This document shows positions 40,847 through 50,384 of a DNA stretch of 64,000 nt, piece after piece. Source of the stretch: an uncultured bacterium (GTDB lineage: Bacteria; Cyanobacteriota; Vampirovibrionia; Gastranaerophilales; Gastranaerophilaceae); assembly GCA_902777605.1 (NCBI GenBank), contig CACYUI010000001.1, forward strand, positions 1-64,000. The letters are read 5' to 3'. Positions within the stretch are counted from its first letter, which is position 1; each line of letters begins with the position of its first letter. The notes under the pieces are model-generated. The model made no database searches. It worked only from the letters and a program-made list of their open reading frames with translations, and was not told the origin of the DNA. A program made the position numbers and the translations under genes.

Positions 40847-42432
40847 AAAAGCTAATGGATGACGAAACAAAACAGTTGAATGTAAAAAATAAAATGTTTG
40901 CACAAATCGAAAGATGCAAATTAGATTTGCAAAAAGATCCTACAAATCCAGCATTGCATGTTAGAATGGGTGATTTGTATTTAGCATGGCATTTAGACAT
41001 ATTTAATGCCGGACAGTACATTGATGATGCAATTACCGAATATCAACTAGCAATGGAGTCTTTGATTGATTCACACGAAATCTATTATAAATTAGGATGT
41101 GCTTTTTATCATAAGGGAGATTTAGATAAAGCTATTAACTACCTTACAACTGCCCTAGAAAAGAAAAATAATTATTATGAAGCATACTATATGCTTGCAG
41201 AAACATTTGTAAAAAAAGCACACTTTACGGATGCAATAGATGCAGCAGAAGCCGCTATTATATGTTCTAAAATAGGTTCTTCAAGTGCACACTTCCTGTT
41301 ATATAAGTTATACGAAGCGCTTTCGTTTAAAAATCCTAAAACTAAATTTAAAGCATTTTGCGAAAGATTAAAAGCTATATTTCTTGCCCCATTTGATGCT
41401 ACTGCAAGGAAAAATATTGCAAACAACTTATCGTATTTGAGATTTCTGCCTCTGTTTTTAAAAGGTTTTTACGCAATTCAAGTAAAGGATTATGCAGGAG
41501 CTATTGAACTTTATAAAAATGCAACAGAGACTGCACCAGGGTTTGCACCGTTATACTGTGTATTAGGAGATATCTATTTATCTACAGGATATTTTGAAGA
41601 TGCAATCACTGAATACAAAATGGCTATATGGTTGGATTCATTTAATATAGCTGCATATAGACACTTGTGCAGAGCATATGAAGAGCAAGGTGATTATAAC
41701 CAAGCAATAGAAATTTACAACAAGCTTATAGCTATGGCTCCTAATATTCCGGATTTGTATTCTAATTTGGCAAATATTTATTATATAAAAGGCGAATTTG
41801 ATTTAGCCATTTCGAATTACCAAACCGCAATAACTCTGAATCCTAATCCTTCTTGGACCAGTGTTATAGCTCAAACTATGGGTTTTGTATATCAAGAAAA
41901 CAAGTCTGATCCTGATGCAGCAATATCAGCATATCAAACGGCCTATGTTTTGACTCCTGACGATATAGACATTTATGTAAATTTAGGAAGCGCTTTTTAT
42001 GATAAAGAAGATTTCCAAAATGCACTATCTATCTACAGACAAGCACTTGAGTTTCAGCCGCACAATGCCAAAATACATTGTAACTTAGGTTTCTTATACT
42101 GGGGTAAAGGTGATACAGAAGAAGCGATGAAATCTTATGAACTTGCAATTAAGTATAATGAAGCATACGATATTGCTTACAATAACCTTGGTGTAATATA
42201 TCTTGATGATTTGGGAAGAGTAAAAAAAGCAATTGAATTATTCAAAAAAGCCGTTGAAACAAATCCTAATTATGCACTCGCTCACTTCAATCTTGCGAGA
42301 GCCGTCACTATTATAGGAGATAAAGTTGAGGCTGCAAAACTCTATCAGATGGCACAAGACATAAATAAGATAACAGGCGAAATTGACCCTAAGGATATAG
42401 CAGACAAAATAAGTGAACTGTTTGAATCTTAA
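40843..42432 (+). CDS. Cytosolic TPR-repeat protein
   Basis: A 529-residue protein without signal peptide, made of roughly 12 tetratricopeptide repeats from about residue 30 to 515, for example GDLDKAINYLTTALEKKNN, YFEDAITEYKMAIWLDSFN and YAEAAKLYQMAQDI-like units. Between about 165 and 190 a non-TPR segment with many Phe, Leu and Lys residues breaks the array. It overlaps the PilZ-like gene by 4 bp, so the two proteins may act together. Function beyond protein binding is unknown. Confidence 0.88.
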   Translation: MKKLMDDETKQLNVKNKMFAQIERCKLDLQKDPTNPALHVRMGDLYLAWHLDIFNAGQYIDDAITEYQLAMESLIDSHEIYYKLGCAFYHKGDLDKAINYLTTALEKKNNYYEAYYMLAETFVKKAHFTDAIDAAEAAIICSKIGSSSAHFLLYKLYEALSFKNPKTKFKAFCERLKAIFLAPFDATARKNIANNLSYLRFLPLFLKGFYAIQVKDYAGAIELYKNATETAPGFAPLYCVLGDIYLSTGYFEDAITEYKMAIWLDSFNIAAYRHLCRAYEEQGDYNQAIEIYNKLIAMAPNIPDLYSNLANIYYIKGEFDLAISNYQTAITLNPNPSWTSVIAQTMGFVYQENKSDPDAAISAYQTAYVLTPDDIDIYVNLGSAFYDKEDFQNALSIYRQALEFQPHNAKIHCNLGFLYWGKGDTEEAMKSYELAIKYNEAYDIAYNNLGVIYLDDLGRVKKAIELFKKAVETNPNYALAHFNLARAVTIIGDKVEAAKLYQMAQDINKITGEIDPKDIADKISELFES

Positions 42433-42441
42433 AATCTTTTA

Positions 42442-42471
42442 TTGCAATTATTTTTATGTTTGGAATATAAT
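42442..42471 (+). promoter_or_regulatory. Promoter placing the start within 5 nt of an ATG
   Basis: TTGCAA (42442-42447), 18-bp spacer, TATAAT (42466-42471). Transcription should begin about 42478 and the ATG is at 42483, leaving no room for a Shine-Dalgarno. Confidence 0.65.
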
Positions 42472-42482
42472 TTAAGAACAGT

Positions 42483-43367
42483 ATGAATGAAGATGATAAA
42501 CAGGGTTTTTCCCGCTTAATAGAGAAAGAACTTAGTTCTTCTGATAAAATACTTAAGCCCGACTGTTCACAAAAGACAGGGCGAGAACTTCTTGCGTTTT
42601 ATCTACAATCAAAATTTAAGCAAGTACTTGCATTTGATAATAAAGCAACCGAACCTATTTTTACTGAGGTTCGGTATGATTTTATACAAAAGTTTTCAAG
42701 GAGACTTATACAAAATCCAAATAAACGTATTATGATTGGAATTACAGGCGAGTCGGCATCAGGAAAATCAACTATCTGTAAAACAATAAAGAGCATTATT
42801 GAAAAATTCAATATGCCGGTAACGATTTTAACTACAGACAACTATTTCAATGATATTTCTGCTCTTATTCAAATATATGGTTCTTTTGATGCTCTCAGAG
42901 ATAACGGTTATGATGTAGATTCTCCAAAGAGTTTTCAATTAGATATTTTAAAAGAGGATTTGGAAAAAATTTCTCAAGGCGAGGATGTATATTCTCCTGA
43001 ATATCTTTTAAACGGTACCGGAGTTTCTGTGCCGAGAGCAAAACTTGTTAAATCAAACAAGATTGTTGTCGTTGAAGGTATGGCATCGATGTATGGCGAA
43101 AATAAAGATATTTTCGATGTGAAATTATATGTCGAAACAGATAATGGAATTAGAAAAGACCGATTTTTAAAACGCGCATGTACAGAAAGAAATCAAGATT
43201 TAGAGAACGCTGAAAAACATTGGGAATATATTTTAGGTGCAGGTGAAAAATATGTTCAACCATACAAAAATGAGGCTGATATAATTATAAACGGCAATGC
43301 CGATTTGGGATATTTTGCACAAATTTTAGAGTATATTCATACAATTACCAACAATTTTGAAGAATAG
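42483..43367 (+). CDS. Uridine kinase/phosphoribulokinase-like P-loop kinase
   Basis: A 294-residue P-loop kinase. Walker A is GITGESASGKSTICK at about 84-98, followed by LTTDNYFND where uridine kinases have DDFY/DSFY, and by SFQLDILKEDLEKISQGEDVYSPEY, corresponding to the family lid and substrate region. VVVEGMASMYG precedes DIFDVKLYVETD, and RFLKRACTERNQD is the usual R-rich lid. Substrate is probably a nucleoside or sugar phosphate, but the N-terminal 75 residues are unlike uridine kinase and substrate cannot be fixed. The mRNA looks leaderless. Confidence 0.82.
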   Translation: MNEDDKQGFSRLIEKELSSSDKILKPDCSQKTGRELLAFYLQSKFKQVLAFDNKATEPIFTEVRYDFIQKFSRRLIQNPNKRIMIGITGESASGKSTICKTIKSIIEKFNMPVTILTTDNYFNDISALIQIYGSFDALRDNGYDVDSPKSFQLDILKEDLEKISQGEDVYSPEYLLNGTGVSVPRAKLVKSNKIVVVEGMASMYGENKDIFDVKLYVETDNGIRKDRFLKRACTERNQDLENAEKHWEYILGAGEKYVQPYKNEADIIINGNADLGYFAQILEYIHTITNNFEE

Positions 43368-43385
43368 TTATTGTCGTTTTAACTC

Positions 43386-43414
43386 TTTACTTTTAGCCCT
43401 GTTTGTCATAAAAT
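43386..43414 (+). promoter_or_regulatory. Promoter of gpmI
   Basis: TTTACT (43386-43391), 17-bp spacer, TAAAAT (43409-43414); ATG at 43451 with GAGGAG ribosome binding site. Confidence 0.65.
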
Positions 43415-43450
43415 AACTGGGTTAAAGATACATTAAAGAGGAGACAAATA

Positions 43451-44989
43451 ATGAACAGAGTATTGTTATGCATAATGGATGGATGGGGAATTTCTTCCGG
43501 GAAGGAAGAATATGATGCTACAAAGCTTTCACACCCTGTTAATGTTCCAAACTTAATTAATAAAGAACCTTCAACATTAATCCACGCTGACGGAGAATAT
43601 GTAGGGCTTCCTGCCGGTCAGATGGGCAACAGCGAAGTAGGCCACTTAAATTTAGGCGCAGGAAGAATTGTTTATCAGGATTTATCCAAAATAAATAATG
43701 CAATAAAAGACGGTTCTTTCTTCAAAAACGAAAAATTTTTAGAAGCAATAAAACACGCAAAGAAGAATAAATCATCGCTTCATATTTACGGACTTGTTTC
43801 AACAGGCGGGGTTCACTCATCTTTAGATCATTTACTTGCTTTGATAAAATTAGCTTCTGATGAAGGTTTGACTAAAGTTTATATTCACGCTTTTCTGGAT
43901 GGTCGTGATACACCACCTTCAAGTGCTTGCACATATCTGCAAACAGTTGAAGATGAACTAAAAAAATATAATTTGCCGAAAATTGCTTCTGTTGTAGGAC
44001 GCTACTATATAATGGACAGAGATAACAGATGGGACAGAGTAGAAAAAGGCTATAACTGTTTGCTATTTGGCGAAGGAGAAAAAGCATCGTCAGCAGTTGA
44101 AGGTGTTCAAGAGTCATATAAAAACGGTGTTACGGATGAATTTGTTCTTCCGACTACTATAGGCGGTGAAGAATCAAGAATTCATGATAATGATGCTATT
44201 ATATTTTTCAACTACCGTCCTGACAGAGCAAGAGAAATTTCTAAGGCTATTAACTTCTCTGATTTTGACGGATTTGAAAGAAAAAAAGTTTTATCAAACA
44301 TCTACTATTGCACGATGACAAGCTATGATGCAACATTCACATTCCCTGTTGCATTCCCAAAAACTAAGCCTGTTAACATTTTAGGAGATGTTTTGGAAGC
44401 TAATGGAGTTAACCAGTTCAGAACAGCAGAGACAGAAAAATATGCTCATGTAACCTTCTTCTTTAATGGTGGTATTGATGAGCCGCAGCCTCACGAAATA
44501 CGCAAACTTGTTGCATCTCCAAAAGTTCCGACTTACGATATGCAGCCTGAAATGAGCGCTCCTGAAGTTTGCGAAAATGTATTATCAGCAATAGAAAACA
44601 AAGATTACGGATTTATTCTTGTAAACTTTGCTAACCCCGATATGGTAGGTCATACAGGTGTTCTTGAAGCAGCAGAAAAGGCTTGTAAGACAGTTGATAC
44701 TTGCGTGGGGAAAATTGCAGAAAAATGTAAAGAATACGGTGTTACAATGCTTTTAACCGCTGACCACGGAAATGCAGAGGTTATGTTTAATGAAGAGACA
44801 GGAAAACCACATACTGCACACACAACCAATGTTGTTCCGTTTGTTGTTATAAATGCACCATACGAAGTTGAGCTAAGAGAAGGCGGGGCTTTATGCGATG
44901 TTGCTCCTACAATACTTCAAATTATGGGAATTGAGCAACCTGCAGAAATGACAGGCAAGAGTATGTTGAAAGTACCGGCTTTGAAATAA
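43451..44989 (+). CDS. gpmI: 2,3-bisphosphoglycerate-independent phosphoglycerate mutase
   Basis: Interconverts 3- and 2-phosphoglycerate in glycolysis, using two Mn ions. The metal and Ser motifs are intact: LLCIMDGWGIS, the active-site GQMGNSEVGHLNLGAGR with the phosphorylated Ser, HAFLDGRDTPPSSA, GRYYIMDRDNRWDR, NYRPDRAREI, NFANPDMVGHTG, TADHGNAEVM and PHTAHTTNVVPF. 512 residues, full length. Its own promoter is upstream; a REP cluster follows the stop codon. Confidence 0.97.
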   Translation: MNRVLLCIMDGWGISSGKEEYDATKLSHPVNVPNLINKEPSTLIHADGEYVGLPAGQMGNSEVGHLNLGAGRIVYQDLSKINNAIKDGSFFKNEKFLEAIKHAKKNKSSLHIYGLVSTGGVHSSLDHLLALIKLASDEGLTKVYIHAFLDGRDTPPSSACTYLQTVEDELKKYNLPKIASVVGRYYIMDRDNRWDRVEKGYNCLLFGEGEKASSAVEGVQESYKNGVTDEFVLPTTIGGEESRIHDNDAIIFFNYRPDRAREISKAINFSDFDGFERKKVLSNIYYCTMTSYDATFTFPVAFPKTKPVNILGDVLEANGVNQFRTAETEKYAHVTFFFNGGIDEPQPHEIRKLVASPKVPTYDMQPEMSAPEVCENVLSAIENKDYGFILVNFANPDMVGHTGVLEAAEKACKTVDTCVGKIAEKCKEYGVTMLLTADHGNAEVMFNEETGKPHTAHTTNVVPFVVINAPYEVELREGGALCDVAPTILQIMGIEQPAEMTGKSMLKVPALK

Positions 44990-44996
44990 TTGCGGT

Positions 44997-45088
44997 GTCG
45001 GGTTTTAACCCGACCTATTTTTACAATATAAATGGTGAACTAAAACTCACCTTGCATGAGAAAGAAAGTAGGTTGGGTGAAACCCAAC
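44997..45088. repeat. Pair of REP hairpins in opposite orientation (BIME-like)
   Basis: The first hairpin is GTCGGGTT-TT-AACCCGAC (44997-45014) followed by CTAT, so its foot faces right. The second is GTAG (45068-45071) then GTTGGGT-GAA-ACCCAAC (45072-45088), foot facing left. Between them is a small GGTGA-N8-TCACC hairpin (about 45033-45050). This opposing pair resembles bacterial interspersed mosaic elements built of REPs. Confidence 0.7.
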
Positions 45089-45115
45089 AAAAATAAAATA
45101 CTAAGTGGGTGGACA

Positions 45116-45151
45116 CCTCACCCCAACCCTCTCCTCAATGAGAGGGAGGAG
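45116..45151 (+). repeat. Repeat element whose right arm forms the ribosome binding site of the SNF2 gene
   Basis: CCTCACCCCAACCCTCTCC followed by a partly complementary arm ending GAGAGGGAGGAG. It shares the core of the element at 5982. Its last bases, GGGAGGAG (45144-45151), lie 7 nt before the ATG at 45159 and are the only Shine-Dalgarno there. Confidence 0.65.
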
Positions 45152-45158
45152 ATAATAA

Positions 45159-48100
45159 ATGGAACAAGAAACAAAAGCATTAGATATAGATTTATCACTA
45201 AAGAAAAATAATGTTGATGAGTTTTTCTACAATCTTAGTGAAAACCCAAACGGGTTTAAAAACAAAGATTTTAGATACACTTTGAGCCTTATTTATCAGC
45301 TTGTAGAAGATGAGTTTGAAGGAATTTTTCTTTCTCCGAATTCACCTGTCCGTAACACTGATTTTTTCTTAATTAATGATGGTACTGCAACAAATCCAAA
45401 GCTTAGTTTCTTTGTAACACCTACAAATAACTTTCAATTTTACTTAAAATCAAAAGGCTCAATGTTTAGATTTTCTTCAAAAGAGGTAGAGGGTGAAATT
45501 GGGTATGTAATGCCTTTAGACTTAGTTTTAGACTATTTTGGAGGATTTGGAGAGCTTGTAGATTTTTCTTCACTTACCCCGACTTTTGCATACTTTAACA
45601 AGCTTACACACTTTGTAATGAAACTTATTGAAAAGCTCTACTTTGTTCCAACCGTACACAAGAAGGAAGCTGCAAATGGAATAAGCGGCGGGATGTTCCG
45701 AATAGTATATGAGCCTATAGTTTCAAATAAAGAATCTGCAAGAATTATTAACGAACTTGAAAACAATATTCCTGAAAATTTATTTATTAAGGGTGAGAAA
45801 CCGAAAGATTTTGTTGACAGATTCGTAAGGGAATATTTAAACTACCTTATTTATAAGTTTTTAGGTATTAAAGCATACCGTTTCAAAGACATTAAATCAG
45901 GTCATTATATGCTCAAAGATCTTGAACAAAAATGTTTATTGAAAGGTAAAGATGTTGCGGAAAACATAGCGCAATGGTTTGATGAACTTTATTTAGGCAA
46001 ATACGACTTAATACCGTTTTTCAAGGTTAACAAGATTGCTGACGATAAATTTGAACTCAAAATTCATATCAAGAACCGTAAAAACAACGAAGAAATTATA
46101 CTTGACGATTTGTATCACGAAGAAAAAATATGGGAGCTTAATACTCAGGATATTGCCAAAATTATAGAAAAGCAGCTTAATTATGCCCTTCGTTACATGC
46201 CTGAGCTTGAAACACTTTTTGAGGATGAAGACAAGCTTGCTTTAACGCTAAACTTAAATGAAGTATACAAAATAATTGCACAGACTGCATACTATCTTCA
46301 AAAAGCACAGATTGAGGTTATTCTACCCGAAGAACTTACAAATATTATTGTTCCTAGAGCATCGATTAATGCGAGAGTAAAAGCTGCACGCTCTGACGAT
46401 TTGATGAATATATTCAATACAGTTTCTTCAAGCGCTATTTCCCTTGACGATATTTTGGAATTTTCTTACGAAGTATCATTAGGTGACGAAAAGATTTCGC
46501 TTGAAGATTTTGAAAAACTTGTCGGTGACTCTAACGGTCTTATTCAGTATAGAGGCAAATATATTTTAGTAGATAAAGAAGAGGGTTTGAAGCTTGTTGA
46601 ACAAATAAAGGGTGCTAACCACAAGAAAATGACTAGATTGGAGCTTATTCACGCATCTATGTCAGGTCAGCTTCAAAATTACGAGTTTAATTATGACGAA
46701 GCTTATGCAAATGTAATAAAAGACTTTGCAAAGCCTGTTGAAGTTACACAGCCAAAAAATCTCACAGGAGAACTCAGACCTTATCAACAAACAGGTTTAA
46801 AATGGCTTTGGACCAATGTTTCTAAAGGTTTTGGATGCTGTATGGCAGACGACATGGGGTTAGGTAAAACAATACAGGTTATAGCACTGATTCTAAAACT
46901 TAAAGAAGAAAATAAGCTCAAAAACCCTGTTCTTGTTGTATGTCCTACAACTCTGATGGGGAACTGGATGAAAGAATTGCAAATGTTCGGTCCTACACTT
47001 AAAGTTTCCACATATCACGGTCTTGCCAGAGAGCTTGATTTAAAGTCAGATGTTATTCTAACCACATACGCAATAATGAGAATAGATATTGAAGAGATGA
47101 AGAAAAATGCTTGGGGTATGGTTGTAGTCGACGAAGCTCAAAACATCAAAAACCCTGATACAGCCCAAACTATAGCAATAAAATCTATGAAATCAGATAT
47201 TAAAATCGCGATGACGGGTACTCCTGTAGAAAACAGATTAACAGAACTATGGAGCATTTTCGATTTCATTAACAAAGGATACTTAGGTTCGCTAAAAGAA
47301 TTCCAAAAAAGCTACGCGGTGCCTATCGAAAGGTTTAAGGAAAAATCAAGAGCATCTAAGCTTAAACTTTCGGTTTCACCTTTTGTACTCAGAAGGCTAA
47401 AAACAGATAAAGCCGTAATTTCAGACCTGCCTGACAAAATGGTTATCAATGATTATTGTTATCTTGCAAAACCACAGGCAATTCTTTATGAGAAAACGCT
47501 TAACGAGATGATGGACAAAATATCTGGATTTACAGGTGTAAACAGAAGAGGAAATATCTTTAAACTAATCACCGCCCTAAAACAAATTTGCAACCATCCT
47601 TACCAATTCTTGAAATCGGGTGAAACAGCAAAGGAACTTTCAGGAAAGGCTGAAAAATGTGTTGACCTAGTTAACAGTATTATTGATAACGGTGAAAAGA
47701 TGTTAATTTTCACCCAGTATAAAGAAATGGGAGATTTGCTTGTAAAAATTCTTACGGATGAATGTAACACAGAGCCGTCTTTCTTCCATGGCTCATTAAC
47801 AGTTCCTCAAAGAGAGAATTTGATTGAAGATTTCCAAAACAATGAAGAAAGAAAGGTTATGATACTTTCTCTTAAAGCTGGCGGAACGGGTTTAAACCTT
47901 ACAAGCGCAACAAATGTTATTCACTACGACTTGTGGTGGAATCCTGCTGTTGAAGATCAGGCAACCGACCGTACATACCGTATTGGACAAGATAAAAATG
48001 TTATGGTTCACCGTATGATTACACTCGGTACCTTCGAAGAAAAGATTGACGAAATGTTAAAATCGAAAAAAGAACTTGCAGATCTTGCGGTATACGAAGG

Positions 48101-48167
48101 AGAAAAAATAATAACAGAACTATCTGACCAAGAAATTTACGATATCTTTTCTTTAAGTGCAGGCTAA
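45159..48167 (+). CDS. SNF2-family helicase-like ATPase
   Basis: A 1002-residue SWI/SNF-type DNA translocase. Residues 1-540 form a large, mostly uncharacterised N-terminal region. From about 545 the motor begins: LRPYQQTGLKWLW, Walker A DDMGLGKTIQ, DEAQ box in VVDEAQNIKNP, TGTPVENRLTELWSIFDF. The second lobe has LIFTQYKEMGDLL, LSLKAGGTGLNLT and QATDRTYRIGQDKNVMVHRMI. Bacterial relatives (RapA-like or HepA-like groups) act on transcription or repair complexes. The ribosome binding site comes from a repeat element. Confidence 0.93.
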   Translation: MEQETKALDIDLSLKKNNVDEFFYNLSENPNGFKNKDFRYTLSLIYQLVEDEFEGIFLSPNSPVRNTDFFLINDGTATNPKLSFFVTPTNNFQFYLKSKGSMFRFSSKEVEGEIGYVMPLDLVLDYFGGFGELVDFSSLTPTFAYFNKLTHFVMKLIEKLYFVPTVHKKEAANGISGGMFRIVYEPIVSNKESARIINELENNIPENLFIKGEKPKDFVDRFVREYLNYLIYKFLGIKAYRFKDIKSGHYMLKDLEQKCLLKGKDVAENIAQWFDELYLGKYDLIPFFKVNKIADDKFELKIHIKNRKNNEEIILDDLYHEEKIWELNTQDIAKIIEKQLNYALRYMPELETLFEDEDKLALTLNLNEVYKIIAQTAYYLQKAQIEVILPEELTNIIVPRASINARVKAARSDDLMNIFNTVSSSAISLDDILEFSYEVSLGDEKISLEDFEKLVGDSNGLIQYRGKYILVDKEEGLKLVEQIKGANHKKMTRLELIHASMSGQLQNYEFNYDEAYANVIKDFAKPVEVTQPKNLTGELRPYQQTGLKWLWTNVSKGFGCCMADDMGLGKTIQVIALILKLKEENKLKNPVLVVCPTTLMGNWMKELQMFGPTLKVSTYHGLARELDLKSDVILTTYAIMRIDIEEMKKNAWGMVVVDEAQNIKNPDTAQTIAIKSMKSDIKIAMTGTPVENRLTELWSIFDFINKGYLGSLKEFQKSYAVPIERFKEKSRASKLKLSVSPFVLRRLKTDKAVISDLPDKMVINDYCYLAKPQAILYEKTLNEMMDKISGFTGVNRRGNIFKLITALKQICNHPYQFLKSGETAKELSGKAEKCVDLVNSIIDNGEKMLIFTQYKEMGDLLVKILTDECNTEPSFFHGSLTVPQRENLIEDFQNNEERKVMILSLKAGGTGLNLTSATNVIHYDLWWNPAVEDQATDRTYRIGQDKNVMVHRMITLGTFEEKIDEMLKSKKELADLAVYEGEKIITELSDQEIYDIFSLSAG

Positions 48168-48229
48168 GTTGGGATAAATATAAACTTTTTGGATGAAACA
48201 ATATGCTTTTTTATATAAAGGAGTTTAAA

Positions 48230-49492
48230 ATGGCATTAAAATCCACAGACAAGATTTTAGAATATATTCCTGAGCTTTTTCAAACAAATTTGAAGGGCGA
48301 AGTTGATATTTTTAGAAAGCTTGAAAAAGTTCTGATTTTTGATGAAGGATTTATTTATTTTGCAAACCCGGACAGTTTGCAGCTTAAATATAGTTACAAA
48401 AAGCATAGCGCGTACAAACAAGACTCTGTTTATCCTATGAATAAAGAGGGAAAAGACTTTGTTTTCACAAGCGATGGGAAGATTTTTGATACACAAAAAA
48501 ACAAACATGCGTTGATAAATCTGCTTAAGTTAGACGGATTAAATAATAATTCATATATAGTTGCAAAATTGAATATTAAATCAACAGTTTTTGGAATTAT
48601 TATTCTCGCAAAAAAAGAAGCAGATTTTTATAAAAAAGAAGACATCGATACACTAAGTGCTTGTGCATCAATTCTTTCTTATGTTCTCAAAGACCAAGAG
48701 CTTTCTAATGTATTTAAAATTCAATTAAAGGCATTAAAAGACGGAATTGTTGAAAAAAATAATGCTTATAAAACAATAAAAGAACAAAATGAGAAAATTC
48801 TTGAGGCTGACAAAGCAAAAAACGAGTTTTTAGCAAATATTTCACACGAACTTAGAACCCCCCTAAATACAATACTGGGTTTTGCTGATATTTTAGGTGC
48901 AGAATTATACGGAAACTTAAATGACAAACAAAAGGAATACATTGACGATATAAAAGCCTCGGCTACCCATCAGCTTGGTATGATTAATGAAATATTGGAT
49001 ATGTCAAAGCTTGAAGCAAACGCGATGAAAGTTGTTAAGAGCCATTTTGCAATATCAAGAGCGGTAGGTGAGGTGTCAAACCTTTTAATGCCGTTAGCCA
49101 AGAAAAAGAATATAAATATAAACTCAGAAATCGGGCAGGATTTTGAAGTCTTTGCGGATTACCAAAAAATTCAGCAGGTTTTATATAACCTTGTAAGTAA
49201 TGCAATCAAGTATTCACCTAACGGTGACTGTGTTGATATTGCGGTTATGCAAGGAGAAAACTGTTTCAGAATAGCGGTTCATGATAACGGAATCGGAATT
49301 GACCCAAAATATCACGGCAAAATTTTTGCAAAGTTTGTACAACTGGATAATGCTTATACAAAAAAAGAAAGCTCTACGGGGCTTGGCTTAACTATAACAA
49401 AAGAGCTTGTAGAACTCCATGGGGGAAAGATTTCCGTAATAAGCGAAATTAACAACGGCTCAACTTTTATTGTAGAAATACCGCAGGAGTAA
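48230..49492 (+). CDS. GAF-type sensor histidine kinase, cytosolic
   Basis: A 420-residue soluble kinase. Residues 1-165 form a GAF-like sensor (FDEGFIYFANPDSLQLKYSY, STVFGIIILAKKEADFYKKEDIDTL), followed by a coiled coil (165-195) and an intact catalytic core: His206 in FLANISHELRTPLNTILGF, N-box LYNLVSNAIKYSPNG, G1 HDNGIGID, and GLGLTITKELVELHGG. No receiver domain or membrane segment. Start at the ATG 48230 with AAAGGAG; a frame from 48203 adds nine unlikely residues. GAF-kinase architecture is also that of CikA, which acts on RpaA in cyanobacteria; a link to the RpaA-like regulator is only a guess. Confidence 0.9.
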   Translation: MALKSTDKILEYIPELFQTNLKGEVDIFRKLEKVLIFDEGFIYFANPDSLQLKYSYKKHSAYKQDSVYPMNKEGKDFVFTSDGKIFDTQKNKHALINLLKLDGLNNNSYIVAKLNIKSTVFGIIILAKKEADFYKKEDIDTLSACASILSYVLKDQELSNVFKIQLKALKDGIVEKNNAYKTIKEQNEKILEADKAKNEFLANISHELRTPLNTILGFADILGAELYGNLNDKQKEYIDDIKASATHQLGMINEILDMSKLEANAMKVVKSHFAISRAVGEVSNLLMPLAKKKNININSEIGQDFEVFADYQKIQQVLYNLVSNAIKYSPNGDCVDIAVMQGENCFRIAVHDNGIGIDPKYHGKIFAKFVQLDNAYTKKESSTGLGLTITKELVELHGGKISVISEINNGSTFIVEIPQE

Positions 49493-49549
49493 ATGTATAA
49501 AATATTGAGTATTTATAAAATACTTTATCACACTATCAATAACTATTAT

Positions 49550-50305
49550 TTAAGCCAAATCGTTATTAAAATACCCAACGACATATTTAAATGTATTGAG
49601 AGCAGATTCTATACTCATTTCTCTTGGTTTATTACCTCGTTTTTCTTTAACAGTAACAGTTCCTTTTTCTAAGTTAACATCTTCTAGCACATACACATGC
49701 CATGTTCTTCCGTCAAGCATCTTCATGCCAGTACCGATAAGCAAACTGTGTTCTTTTTCCTTATCCATGCGCTCAAAAACCTTCATAACTTCATCCTTGT
49801 ATGAGGACAAATCCATATTGAAGTCTTTTTCTGCAATATTGACGGTTGGTTCTTTTCCCGTAAATATTTTTAAGAAGTGTGATGGTAAATTATTTTCGAA
49901 TTCATAGCTCTTAAAATCATCCGTAACTCTGCATATCCAAGGCTTAGTCTTGTATCGTTTTTCATACTCACCAACTGAAATATCCATACTCCTAATAATC
50001 TCATTATCTTGCTTTTCGTACAATGATTTATATCCTTTTACAACAGCATTGGTGGGAATTGCATACTTTTCTCTTGTACCCATAGGAGTATAAAGATAAC
50101 AATTTATTAAGTGTGGGTTATTATCATCATGTTTAATCTGTTTTTTAAGTATCTTACGACCATTTGGAGTGTGGGAAAGAGTTTCCAGCGAAGTCATGAG
50201 ATAACAATCGCTAAAGTGTTGTTTTGTATTTCTAAAATTATCAATCTCTTTATCGGAAATTGACGCACGAAAATTCATATTCATACTATTTAAACCACAC
50301 TTCAT
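49550..50305 (-). CDS. Calpain-like cysteine protease candidate
   Basis: A 251-residue protein whose middle recalls the calpain (C2) family. HFSDCYLMTSLETLS resembles the calpain active-site segment GDCWLLAAIASL, placing the nucleophile at Cys34. GRTWHVYVLEDV offers His203, and KEKRGNKP offers Asn225, in the order C-H-N expected for this fold. The whole protein is close to a minimal catalytic domain. There is no signal peptide. The ATG at 50305 lacks a Shine-Dalgarno, and TAATAT (50312-50317) would start transcription at the ATG. A peptidase or effector role is inferred from motifs only; structure prediction could refute it. Confidence 0.5.
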   Translation of the reverse strand: MKCGLNSMNMNFRASISDKEIDNFRNTKQHFSDCYLMTSLETLSHTPNGRKILKKQIKHDDNNPHLINCYLYTPMGTREKYAIPTNAVVKGYKSLYEKQDNEIIRSMDISVGEYEKRYKTKPWICRVTDDFKSYEFENNLPSHFLKIFTGKEPTVNIAEKDFNMDLSSYKDEVMKVFERMDKEKEHSLLIGTGMKMLDGRTWHVYVLEDVNLEKGTVTVKEKRGNKPREMSIESALNTFKYVVGYFNNDLA

Positions 50306-50384
50306 ATATATATATTAAAATTTAAAAATGTAAATTATTGCTTAATTGTATCAAAAATGTTACAATTTGTGTAAAGAGGGCTTT

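Noticed and set aside
50345-50380. HLR1-like box before rpiB (TGTTACAATTTGTGTA)
   Set aside because: Only one half-site fits; the second is degraded and it lies too close to the start codon.
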